DNA from: Methanothrix sp.
GTDB taxonomy: Archaea > Halobacteriota > Methanosarcinia > Methanotrichales > Methanotrichaceae
Assembly (NCBI GenBank): GCA_003162615.1
Contig: PMNG01000055.1
Span: 3,873-14,504 of the forward strand
Reading direction: 5' to 3'
Length of the DNA stretch: 10,632 bases
How positions within the stretch are numbered: the stretch's first letter is position 1; each line of letters opens with the position of its first letter. Made by a program: the position numbers and the translations under genes. Of this stretch, positions 1 through 5,866 are shown piece by piece. The notes below the pieces were generated by a model. It made no database searches. It saw only the letters and a list, made by a program, of their open reading frames with translations, and was not told the origin of the DNA.

Positions 1-96
1 ACATATTTGTAATATCTTGGAACGTATCCTTGATCCTTTTACACTCAACTTCTGCTCTTCCGGCAAGCTTAAGGCACCTTCATGAGTACTAAAGCC

Positions 97-735
97 TCAG
101 CCTAAAAGTAAAGCCCTGACAGGGGATGCTTCCGCTCCTTTCATCTTCAGTGGAGGGCAAAGGAGGGTATAATCTCCGGAAGGCACTTCCTTAAGGTTGA
201 TTCCTTCGAGGATCAGAATTCCTTCCTTCAACAGCTTGCGGTGCACAGGAGCCATGTCGTCTCTATAGCGATCGATAGATATGTAGTCGATTCCAATCAA
301 CCCAGCCCCCAGATTCAAGCACATGTCTGCCGCCCCTTCCGACATGTACACAAACTTCTCCGAGAATAAACCGCTTCTGGATAAACCACTCATGGAGTTT
401 GTCGTCTTGAAGAGCAGGGCATCGCCCCTTTCCGTCTTCAATCCGTCAAGAGAATCGGGCTTGATCGATTCTACGTCTTCGACATGAATCACATGGGCAG
501 GAAGTACAAAGTTCTCAGGTGGATACAGGTCAATCGTCTTCGCCCTTTCCAGAAAATGGGCTGGTGCATCTATATGAGTTCCAGAATGGGCACTGAGTGT
601 CAGTGTAGAAAGGTTGTAGGCAGCTCCGTTTGAGATCGATGAGACCTCCTCTCTAGTGTAAGGATCATCTCCCGGGTAATCGATATTCTCCAATCCCAGG
701 AGTACGCTTATATCGTAAACTCTCTTGAATCTCAT
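97..735 (-). CDS. Cyclase family / kynurenine formamidase-like metal-dependent hydrolase
   Basis: This 212-residue protein belongs to the cyclase (kynurenine formamidase-like) family, whose members hydrolyse amide or ester bonds with a divalent metal. The signature HxGTHxDxPxH is complete at residues 50-60 (H50, G52, T53, H54, D56, P58, H60) and supplies the metal ligands. Other family hallmarks are YPGDDP at 20-25 and a GIDYISID block near residue 148. Length is normal for the family and no signal peptide is visible, so it is probably cytosolic. The start is the ATG at 733-735; the leader has only a weak GGAT-type ribosome site. The substrate cannot be read from the sequence: neighbouring genes are not tryptophan-pathway genes, so calling it kynurenine formamidase itself would be overreach. 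Family assignment is firm, the exact reaction is unknown. Confidence 0.9.
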   Translation of the reverse strand: MRFKRVYDISVLLGLENIDYPGDDPYTREEVSSISNGAAYNLSTLTLSAHSGTHIDAPAHFLERAKTIDLYPPENFVLPAHVIHVEDVESIKPDSLDGLKTERGDALLFKTTNSMSGLSRSGLFSEKFVYMSEGAADMCLNLGAGLIGIDYISIDRYRDDMAPVHRKLLKEGILILEGINLKEVPSGDYTLLCPPLKMKGAEASPVRALLLG

Positions 736-873
736 ATTTATCCGATCAGTCTATTAGCCACTGCAACCAGCATCAAAATCATCGATCAAGATGCAGGATT
801 ATAGGATACCTTCTACGAACTCTTCATCGGCCAAGTCTGCGTTTCATAACCGAAAGGTGAAACGAACCGGCTT

Positions 874-1623
874 TCAGCCCATGCTCGCTCCGCCTGCTCC
901 CATTGTTCCGTCTCCGACAAAACCAACTCCCAGAGACTCCGGTACGTATCCTGACATGGAATGAACATCAACGTACTTTGGATTCCCTAGCTGCTTAGGC
1001 TGGGTCTGGCCAGAAGCGGAAACGTCAGAAGGTATGGATGCAGAAACCGGTGCATTGGTCGATGGGGATGCCAGGTTGGTCGATTTTGCTGGCGAATAAC
1101 CTGACAGGTCACTGTTAATCAGAACGGCCTTGAACATGCCGCGGTCGACGTTCCCTAGATCGTCCGACTTCACAAAAGTGCCGGAGATGGATTCATTCTG
1201 AAATGTGCCTATAAACCTGGTCGAAGTCAGTGAGTTATTTTCAATCGCTGTCGTGACAAGCTCTAAGCGTGCCCCGGAGACCGAGCCCAGAACGACTGCA
1301 TTCCAACCGGAGGCCTCTGATTTACATGAGCCGAACAGATCATCACCATTCTGGTGCAGGACCATTGCGACTTGCTCGGTGCCTTTCAGATTGATCGACC
1401 ATATTCCTTGGATCTCTGCTGCCTTTTCTGCTGGGGATTGGCCGTACAGGACTGAATCGGACGTTGCAGAACTCATCAAGGCAGAATCCTGTGAGTGAGA
1501 GCTGTCATTCTGACCGGCTTCTTTCGTGGTGTTCTGGCAAAGTGAGAGCCCGGCAAATAATATGAAAGCCAATATAAAGATGAGTATTCTAAATTCATAA
1601 CTCCATGATTTTGTCATTAGCAT
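874..1623 (-). CDS. Exported or membrane-anchored beta-rich protein of unknown function
   Basis: I do not recognise a characterised family. Starting at the ATG at 1621-1623 (a second ATG follows at 1615-1617) the protein has about 249 residues. It opens with a charged stretch (TKSWSYEFR) and a hydrophobic segment (ILIFILAFILFAGLSL) followed by Cys-Gln, which looks like a signal peptide; LSLC is not a canonical lipobox. A Ser/Thr/Asn-rich region follows, then a domain of about 100 residues beginning GIWSINLKGTEQ with alternating hydrophobic residues that suggests a beta barrel or sandwich. After a Ser/Pro/Thr-rich linker comes a glycine-rich C-terminus (GVGFVGDGTMGAGG). An in-frame TTG at 1719 would extend the protein by 32 residues, but that would put a charged, non-signal-like tail ahead of the hydrophobic segment, so I prefer the internal ATG. 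The gene is divergent from the winged-helix gene. Several NxS/T sequons fit an exported glycoprotein. Confidence 0.75.
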   Translation of the reverse strand: MLMTKSWSYEFRILIFILAFILFAGLSLCQNTTKEAGQNDSSHSQDSALMSSATSDSVLYGQSPAEKAAEIQGIWSINLKGTEQVAMVLHQNGDDLFGSCKSEASGWNAVVLGSVSGARLELVTTAIENNSLTSTRFIGTFQNESISGTFVKSDDLGNVDRGMFKAVLINSDLSGYSPAKSTNLASPSTNAPVSASIPSDVSASGQTQPKQLGNPKYVDVHSMSGYVPESLGVGFVGDGTMGAGGASMG

Positions 1624-1639
1624 CGTACCCCATCTCGAC

Positions 1640-1655
1640 AAGTAAGTACTTGCTT
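1640..1655. promoter_or_regulatory. Imperfect 16-bp palindrome in a divergent promoter region
   Basis: AAGTAAGTACTTGCTT reads as an inverted repeat with one mismatched pair (7 of 8 half-site positions). It lies 17 bp ahead of the minus-strand exported-protein start at 1623, close to where transcription would begin if the minus-strand CTTATTAA at 1668-1675 is its TATA box. The divergent gene encodes a small winged-helix-like protein, so this could be an operator, but that is inference. Confidence 0.3.
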
Positions 1656-1667
1656 TGGCAATGCCAG

Positions 1668-1675
1668 TTAATAAG
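1668..1675 (-). promoter_or_regulatory. Possible TATA box for the minus-strand exported protein
   Basis: Read on the minus strand this is CTTATTAA. It would place transcription start near 1644, leaving a leader of about 20 nt before the ATG at 1623. The match to the archaeal TATA consensus is modest. Confidence 0.3.
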
Positions 1676-1810
1676 CTTTTGATCACAAAGAACCTCGATC
1701 TCAAGGGAGCTTTTTTCAATCACCTTAACGACACAGCGATAGAATAGGCGCTTCAAGCGTGAATCGTCAAACTCTTTCAGACTTCCGCCATTTAGAGATC
1801 CTGATGATAA

Positions 1811-1818
1811 GAATATAT
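1811..1818 (+). promoter_or_regulatory. TATA box for the winged-helix-like gene
   Basis: GAATATAT predicts transcription start near 1838-1840. That lies downstream of the GTG at 1759 and the ATG at 1804, and gives a leader of about 27 nt containing GGAG (1857-1860) before the ATG at 1867. The promoter therefore argues against the longer start choices. Confidence 0.45.
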
Positions 1819-1866
1819 GGAATTGAGCCAATAATACAGAATCCTATGAGACTTTTGGAGATATAC

Positions 1867-2145
1867 ATGGAGCAAAGATGCATCGAGCAGGGCGATCTTC
1901 ACCGGCAGGAGCTCGTGGCCCTCGAACTGGATATCCGAAGGGAGATCCTCGATTCCATCGGTTTCGAGCTGAGAAGGATGAGAGAGATCGGAGAGGAGTT
2001 GGGACTGAATGACAAAGAGCTTGTAGACCACCTCTCTCTTTTGAAGAAGGCTTTGCTTGTTGAGCAAGAGGGGGATAGCTACAGCTTGACTCCAAAGTGC
2101 CTAGCCTACCTGGACGAAGCCAAGGGTTACGAGTGGCGAAGGTAA
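1867..2145 (+). CDS. Small winged-helix-like protein, putative transcription regulator
   Basis: The protein has 92 residues from the ATG at 1867, chosen because GGAG sits 6 nt upstream and a TATA box lies about 50 bp upstream. An in-frame ATG at 1846 would add seven residues (MRLLEIY), and the frame stays open back to a GTG at 1759. The N-terminal half is a charged helix. Residues 37-85 (RMREIGEELGLNDKELVDHL, then LLKKALLVEQEGDSYSLTP) have the pattern of a helix-turn-helix followed by a beta wing and the SLTPKCLAYLD strand-helix often seen in MarR/PadR-like archaeal winged-helix proteins. No effector domain or metal site is visible. It is divergent from the exported-protein gene and may regulate it, itself, or both. 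The fold assignment rests on pattern only, and no named family is claimed. Confidence 0.7.
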   Translation: MEQRCIEQGDLHRQELVALELDIRREILDSIGFELRRMREIGEELGLNDKELVDHLSLLKKALLVEQEGDSYSLTPKCLAYLDEAKGYEWRR

Positions 2146-2206
2146 CCATTTGCGCAGTAGCGATCCGGTCATTAAGGTTCTCTGGTCAATATGTCAATAG
2201 ACAAAC

Positions 2207-2214
2207 TCTAAATA
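2207..2214 (+). promoter_or_regulatory. TATA-like box ahead of the DUF2892 gene
   Basis: TCTAAATA is centred near 2211, about 26 bp before the GTG at 2237. This is the distance expected if the mRNA starts on that codon (leaderless), and no ribosome site precedes it. It supports 2237 over the TTG at 2219. Confidence 0.4.
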
Positions 2215-2236
2215 GCCCTTGTCGAATCCAACCCTC

Positions 2237-2851
2237 GTGAAAAACCTCGGCACCATTGACAGGCTCGTCAGGGCATTCTTAGCAGAGCTCTGTATCCTGA
2301 TCGCCTTTTTCTGGGTGGGAAGAGCATGGCAGATGGTGCTTTACCTTCTGGCAGTTGTCATGGTTTTCCAGGCTGCCACTGGAGTATGCGGGTTCTACAA
2401 CCTAATAGGGCGTAATACCTGTGAGAGGATCAAGCGAAAGGACAAAAAATTGGTAGTGGTCACAGCTGTGCTTATTGTTCTCGTGGCAGGAGCAGGAAGC
2501 TTCTCCAGCGCGATAATGACCAAGAACATCCTAAAGGGGGACCTAGCCTCCATCGAAGTCCCCTACAACCTCACTCTTCTAAGCACCGAGCAGGATCTAA
2601 GGAATGAATCCATTAGTCAGTATGAGATGCTGAACACATCGCTAGGGGCCTTTAATAAAAAATACTCGGACTACGAGCCGTTTGCTGTAAAGTTCGATGA
2701 AAAGTTCCAGGGAGATATGACGAACGTATCCACTATAGTCAAAGCATCGAGGCAAGATATTTTTACTGGCTTGCTATCAGATGCGCATGCCCGCCTGGCC
2801 GTAGGTAAGTCGTTACTGCAAAGCATTAAGAAGCGTGATAGCCTAGGATAG
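2237..2851 (+). CDS. DUF2892 (YgaP-like transmembrane) protein with C-terminal ectodomain
   Basis: The first 62 residues match the DUF2892/YgaP-type membrane domain: NLGTIDRLVRA at the start, two hydrophobic helices (about 10-27 and 32-50), then the characteristic TGVCGFYNLIGRNTC with Cys51 and Cys62. Free-standing DUF2892 proteins are usually only about 60-75 residues. Here a charged linker (ERIKRKDKK) leads to a third helix (about 73-92) and a helical hydrophilic domain of about 110 residues carrying four N-glycosylation sequons (N111, N123, N133, N163), which implies it faces outside. I chose the GTG at 2237 because family members typically begin a few residues before GTIDR and a TATA box sits 26 bp upstream; a TTG at 2219 would add six residues. 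DUF2892 has no settled function of its own; in YgaP it anchors a rhodanese domain, which is absent here. Confidence 0.85.
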   Translation: MKNLGTIDRLVRAFLAELCILIAFFWVGRAWQMVLYLLAVVMVFQAATGVCGFYNLIGRNTCERIKRKDKKLVVVTAVLIVLVAGAGSFSSAIMTKNILKGDLASIEVPYNLTLLSTEQDLRNESISQYEMLNTSLGAFNKKYSDYEPFAVKFDEKFQGDMTNVSTIVKASRQDIFTGLLSDAHARLAVGKSLLQSIKKRDSLG

Positions 2852-2888
2852 CCCATTATTGAGGTCTAAATTTGGATCGTTTCAGATA

Positions 2889-2918
2889 TTCTTATAAATA
2901 CCGATACTTCTTATATAT
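2889..2918 (+). promoter_or_regulatory. Tandem TATA boxes upstream of the secreted four-Cys protein
   Basis: TTCTTATA occurs at 2889-2896 and again at 2908-2915, extending to TTCTTATAAATA and TTCTTATATATC, 19 bp apart. The downstream copy predicts transcription start near 2940, giving a leader of about 30 nt containing GAGG just before the GTG at 2970. The upstream copy could give a second start about 19 bp earlier. Confidence 0.5.
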
Positions 2919-2969
2919 CGCTCAGCAATCGTCTGTGATCATGTCTGCGATTATGATTGAGGAAGAACA

Positions 2970-3521
2970 GTGAACCGAATTTTTCTCGTCACAGTGCTGA
3001 TGGTCCTGGTGGTACTGGTGGGTGCCGTGGAGGCTTCTGTGTCGCACGTCTCAGAGCAGTGCGGCAGATGGACAGTAAGCTTCGACTGGTCAGATGCTGA
3101 TGGCTACTCGAAGAGCGTTTCGCAGGCGGATAACGAAGATAACAAAGTAAAAATCTACACCGATACGCTGACGCTTAAATCGGATGATAATCCCCTGAAA
3201 ACGATTAAGATAAGCATTATGAAGTATGCAAAATGGAATTCAAGCCTTTCAAAACTGTCGAATTTAATGAATCTTGCCAACAGCACGCTGATCAAATCTG
3301 GTTCGTGTAAGGACATCCGGGTTAGTATCGGAGAAATTGACGGAAAAACCGGAGTTGTCGGCAGTGGGTTGGGGTGCAATAGCGGCAAAATATTGCATGA
3401 TGCAGTTTATTGCGTTGATAGTTCAAGCCCGGCTATACCGCCTAGCACTTTAGCGATAATCCTTTCAAGTTATGATCAGGATTCTACAGATCGCCTGGTA
3501 AATTCTGTACACGTAGAGTAG
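2970..3521 (+). CDS. Secreted four-cysteine protein of unknown function
   Basis: The protein has 183 residues and no family I recognise. A clear Sec signal peptide occupies about residues 1-23 (basic N-terminus, long Val/Leu core, AVEA before a likely cut at SVSH). The mature part has four cysteines (C31, C113, C136, C148), enough for two disulfides, and sequons at N90 and N104. Sequence such as WTVSFDWSDADGYSKSV and KVKIYTDTLTLKS suggests beta strands. The start is a GTG with GAGG about 7 nt upstream; no better start exists because the hydrophobic signal begins at once. It follows the DUF2892 gene on the same strand but has its own promoter (tandem TATA boxes), so it is probably a separate transcript. 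An extracellular or cell-surface role is inferred from the signal peptide only. Confidence 0.75.
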   Translation: MNRIFLVTVLMVLVVLVGAVEASVSHVSEQCGRWTVSFDWSDADGYSKSVSQADNEDNKVKIYTDTLTLKSDDNPLKTIKISIMKYAKWNSSLSKLSNLMNLANSTLIKSGSCKDIRVSIGEIDGKTGVVGSGLGCNSGKILHDAVYCVDSSSPAIPPSTLAIILSSYDQDSTDRLVNSVHVE

Positions 3522-3671
3522 GTACAACATTTGAATCTAGGACGTCTGAATCTAAAATCCTCATCCATAGATTTTGTATCGAATGGCAAAGTTAAATGTA
3601 ACTTATATCTGAGTTGGATCTGTCTTATCATTGCATGAGATTGCGGAGGGATCTGAATTTTGAGGAAAGAA

Positions 3672-4214
3672 TTATGTCTCCTCCAGCTCTGCCAGTCTCT
3701 CCAGCGCTCTAGGCATCCACTCTTTCTGCGTTTTGTTGTTCGCTGCTACCTTCAAATATCTCCGCCATGAATCGGCGGCTGCCTTCTTATTCCCTCTCGA
3801 CCCTTCAGCCACTGCTTTGTTGAACCACGCCTCGGCGTACTTGGGATACAGCCTAACGGCTTCGTCAAAGGACACTATCGCTTCATCCCACTGACCTAGG
3901 CGGTCCTGGCAGATGCCTTTGTTGTACCAGTAGAATGCGTGGTTGGGATCGATCTTTATAGCTTCCTCTATGCATTTTATGGCATCTTCATAGCGACTTA
4001 AGGAAAGAAGACATATGCCTTTGTTATTCCAGGCCTTTACATTCATAGGGTCAAGTTCGACTGCTCTTCCAAAACAGTCGATAGCTTCCTCAAAGCTGCC
4101 CTCTGCCATCAGTGCAACTCCTTTGTTGTACCAAGTCTTCGGGTCGCTAGGATCCTCATAGCCATTGGAAGGTTTTCCCAAACCAAAACCCAACAAGTCT
4201 TTAAGACCTTTCAT
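3672..4214 (-). CDS. Tetratricopeptide (TPR) repeat protein
   Basis: This protein of 180 residues is built almost wholly of four 34-residue TPR units. In numbering from the ATG they begin at about residues 25, 59, 93 and 127 (DPKTWYNKG, NVKAWNNKG, HAFYWYNKG, YAEAWFNKA). Each carries the W-x-N-K-G/A opening and most a D-E-A-I/E-E-A-I second helix; the fourth is degenerate and runs into a C-terminal helix (KEWMPRALERLAELEE). TPR arrays are protein-protein interaction scaffolds, and the partner cannot be told from the sequence. There is no signal peptide, so it is cytosolic. I start at the ATG at 4212-4214, which has GGAT 5 nt upstream; a TTG two codons earlier is also possible. It is divergent from the encapsulin operon, which does not by itself indicate a shared role. 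Confidence 0.9.
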   Translation of the reverse strand: MKGLKDLLGFGLGKPSNGYEDPSDPKTWYNKGVALMAEGSFEEAIDCFGRAVELDPMNVKAWNNKGICLLSLSRYEDAIKCIEEAIKIDPNHAFYWYNKGICQDRLGQWDEAIVSFDEAVRLYPKYAEAWFNKAVAEGSRGNKKAAADSWRRYLKVAANNKTQKEWMPRALERLAELEET

Positions 4215-4246
4215 CTTCAATCCGCCGATCTATGGTTCCTCTAGCA

Positions 4247-4257
4247 GATAAATGTTT
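4247..4257 (-). promoter_or_regulatory. Possible TATA box for the TPR gene
   Basis: On the minus strand this reads AAACATTTATC. It would place transcription start near 4225, roughly 10 nt before the ATG at 4214. Confidence 0.3.
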
Positions 4258-4350
4258 CACATATCCGTTCATCTCAACTCTTATTGATTCGAGAGCTTCC
4301 GTCTCAATTTGACAGAAACATTCGAGAAGAACTGGAATCAAAGACCGAAA

Positions 4351-4382
4351 AGGATATTTAGGTTAGAATAGATTATAGGTTA
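4351..4382 (+). promoter_or_regulatory. Putative promoter/operator of the encapsulin operon with iron-box-like half site
   Basis: A purine stretch (GAAAAGG) leads into a TATA-like ATATTTA, followed at 4358-4366 by TTAGGTTAG. That nonamer is identical to the left half of the DtxR/IdeR consensus (TTAGGTTAG then C/G then CTAACCTAA). The right half is poorly conserved (AATAGATTA). A second AGGTTA occurs at 4377-4382, 17 bp after the first (4360-4365), and GAATAGAT is repeated at 4366-4373 and 4395-4402. The location ahead of an iron-storage operon makes metal-dependent repression plausible but unproven. Confidence 0.3.
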
Positions 4383-4429
4383 AAGGAAATATTCGAATAG
4401 ATGAGAATCTTAATTTTAATATCTAAATT

Positions 4430-4435
4430 GAGGAG
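4430..4435 (+). promoter_or_regulatory. Strong ribosome binding site of the ferritin-like cargo gene
   Basis: GAGGAG lies 7 nt before the ATG at 4443, one of the best ribosome sites in the window, and fixes the start of the cargo gene. Confidence 0.7.
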
Positions 4436-4442
4436 ATAAAAA

Positions 4443-4808
4443 ATGCCGGAGTTTGTAAGCCCTTTTAGCGGCAAGGTGGCAGACCGCCAGCTAACACTAG
4501 GAGAACTGATTCGGGCCCTGCGCTTGGACCTTGCCGCGGAGCATGAAGCAGTCCACCTTTATCTGTCCCACGCCGAGTCCACGGATCATCCTCTTGCGAA
4601 GAAAGTGCTCATGGATATCGCCGATGAGGAGCGGGTCCACGCTGGTGAGTTCGCTCGCCTCATAAGCATCCTGACAGGAGACGAGGATGCTTTCCTGGCA
4701 GAAGGAGCCCAAGAAGTTGACCAGATGGCAAGCGATCTTTCCAAGACAAAAGTAGACGCTTCAACAACCGTGGACAAAGAATCAACAATAGGATCGCTGA
4801 AGGAGTAA
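4443..4808 (+). CDS. Encapsulin cargo: ferritin-like iron-storage protein
   Basis: This 121-residue protein is a ferritin-like (encapsulated-ferritin type) cargo that oxidises Fe(II) inside an encapsulin shell. Residues about 18-80 form the two-helix ferritin-like unit: LRLDLAAEHEAVHLY (helix 1, E33/E35, Y40) and LMDIADEERVHAGEF (helix 2, E62/E63, H66, E69). These give the E...ExxH metal-ligand pattern of the family, in which dimers build the di-iron site. After a flexible Ser/Thr/Asp-rich tail (about 95-112) the protein ends STIGSLKE, matching the C-terminal targeting peptides (LTVGSLR/IGSLKE-like) that dock cargo on the inner shell wall. The encapsulin gene begins within 2-14 nt after the stop, so the two are co-transcribed and probably translationally coupled. 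In Pyrococcus furiosus the ferritin-like domain is fused to the shell protein; here the two are separate. Confidence 0.92.
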   Translation: MPEFVSPFSGKVADRQLTLGELIRALRLDLAAEHEAVHLYLSHAESTDHPLAKKVLMDIADEERVHAGEFARLISILTGDEDAFLAEGAQEVDQMASDLSKTKVDASTTVDKESTIGSLKE

Positions 4809-4821
4809 TTTGGTGGTAGTT

Positions 4822-5604
4822 ATGGATAACAAATACTTAGGGCGGGAAGATGCACCCGTTGGAGAAGAGATCTGGAAGGTCCTGGACGCAACTATGACCG
4901 AAGCAGCCAAGAGCGTTCTGGCTGGCCGTCGTCTGCTTTATGTAGAAGGACCGTTTGGCCTAGGGCTTAAAGGTGTGCCTTTGCAGGACGTCAAAGGAGA
5001 AAGTGGCCTTGTGACAAGCTCCTTTGTGCCTGTCAGTTTGATCCAGAAGAGCTTTGTCCTGAGCAAGCGCGATATTGCGGCGAGCGAGCAGGAAGGGCTG
5101 CCTTTTAACACCGCCCCAGTGGCGGCCGCTGCCTTAGATTGTGCCCTGCTCGAGGACAAGATAGTTTTCCAAGGCGCCCAGGGGTCACAAGGCCTTCTGA
5201 CAGCCTCGGGAGCGAGTGAGCTAAAGCTTTCCACCTGGAAAGAGGTAGGAAAGGCTGCTGATGAGACCATAAGTGCCTTGACCATGCTGGACAATGCCGG
5301 ATTCCACGGTCCTTACAGCCTGGCTTTGTCGCCCGGTCGCTACAACCTTCTTCTCCGCCGCTATCCTCAGGGAGGCACTGAGCTGGAGCAGATCAAATCG
5401 ATGACAGATGGTGTCTTCAAGGCACCCGTCCTTGATAGCGGTGGGTTGCTCATAGCGTCAGGAAGACAGTTCGCAGCCATAACCCTTGGCCAGGACATGT
5501 CTGTAGGATATATCGGCCCAGCGGGTGAGGACCTGGAGTTCTCCATCTCCGAGAGCTTGGCCCTGCTGATCCGCCAGCCAAAGGCCATATGCGCGCTCAG
5601 ATGA
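4822..5604 (+). CDS. Family 1 encapsulin shell protein
   Basis: The protein is a HK97-fold encapsulin that self-assembles into a protein nanocompartment. From the ATG at 4822 it has 260 residues, close to the 264-residue Thermotoga maritima shell. Family blocks run in order: the N-terminal helix that binds cargo peptide (REDAPVGEEIWKVLDATM, about 8-25), GRRLLYVEGPFGLG (35-48), EDKIVFQGAQGSQGLL (111-126), GFHGPYSLAL (160-169), YPQGG...GVFKAP (181-202), TLGQDMSVGY (221-230) and a C-terminal strand RQPKAICAL (251-259). It directly follows its cargo gene. TTG at 4810 or GTG at 4813 would add three or four residues; AAGGAG at 4800-4805 would suit the GTG and GGTGGT at 4812-4817 the ATG. I prefer the ATG because homologues begin a few residues before the REDAP-like segment. 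Iron storage is inferred from the cargo. Confidence 0.93.
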   Translation: MDNKYLGREDAPVGEEIWKVLDATMTEAAKSVLAGRRLLYVEGPFGLGLKGVPLQDVKGESGLVTSSFVPVSLIQKSFVLSKRDIAASEQEGLPFNTAPVAAAALDCALLEDKIVFQGAQGSQGLLTASGASELKLSTWKEVGKAADETISALTMLDNAGFHGPYSLALSPGRYNLLLRRYPQGGTELEQIKSMTDGVFKAPVLDSGGLLIASGRQFAAITLGQDMSVGYIGPAGEDLEFSISESLALLIRQPKAICALR

Positions 5605-5654
5605 GAGCATTTGGCAGTTGCGGGTAATTGCGACGAAGGCGTATTCATCAACAA

Positions 5655-5670
5655 GCCCTTTAGGAAGGGC
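5655..5670 (+). terminator. Short perfect hairpin downstream of the encapsulin gene
   Basis: GCCCTT, loop TAGG, then AAGGGC forms a perfect 6-bp stem about 50 bp after the encapsulin stop. There is no long T run right after it, so it may stabilise the 3' end or pause transcription rather than terminate. Confidence 0.35.
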
Positions 5671-5707
5671 GATCTGAACGGCTTTGTTTAGGTTTAGAAG
5701 TGTTAGA

Positions 5708-5748
5708 GCGGCCGCACATGGCCGCGCATTTTCAATTTATTATTTTCG
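5708..5748 (+). terminator. GC-rich hairpin plus T-rich tract ending the encapsulin operon
   Basis: GCGGCC (5708-5713), loop GCACAT, then GGCCGC (5720-5725) gives a perfect GC-only stem, followed by a T-rich stretch (ATTTTC, ATTTATTATTTTC). This is the best terminator candidate between the encapsulin operon and rlmH. Confidence 0.5.
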
Positions 5749-5822
5749 TTCCAGGACAAGAACATCTTTCTGCGAGCAAATTCAAACGGCAGCAGTACAC
5801 CCTGCAACAAGCAACGAGCTAT

Positions 5823-5836
5823 CACTATAAATAAAT
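5823..5836 (+). promoter_or_regulatory. TATA box for rlmH
   Basis: CACTATAAATAAAT is centred about 38 bp before the ATG at 5867. It predicts transcription start near 5855 and a leader of about 12 nt with no clear ribosome site. Confidence 0.5.
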
Positions 5837-5866
5837 ACGCCAGCGTTGTTTTGTAGTTCACTCATT

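Noticed and set aside
1..96. Short frames open through the left edge on both strands
   Set aside because: Too short (at most about 30 codons) and without recognisable motifs; a gene end cannot be distinguished from intergenic DNA.
1595..1831. Minus-strand open frame of 78 codons overlapping the start of the exported-protein gene
   Set aside because: It overlaps the better-supported gene and the divergent promoter region, and the product has no features.
1844..2149. Minus-strand open frame opposite the winged-helix-like gene
   Set aside because: It is a shadow of the plus-strand gene, which has a TATA box, a ribosome site and a plausible fold.
3540..3580. AAAATC...GATTTT inverted repeat after the secreted-protein gene as a terminator
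   Set aside because: The stem is short and AT-rich, with no T run following it.
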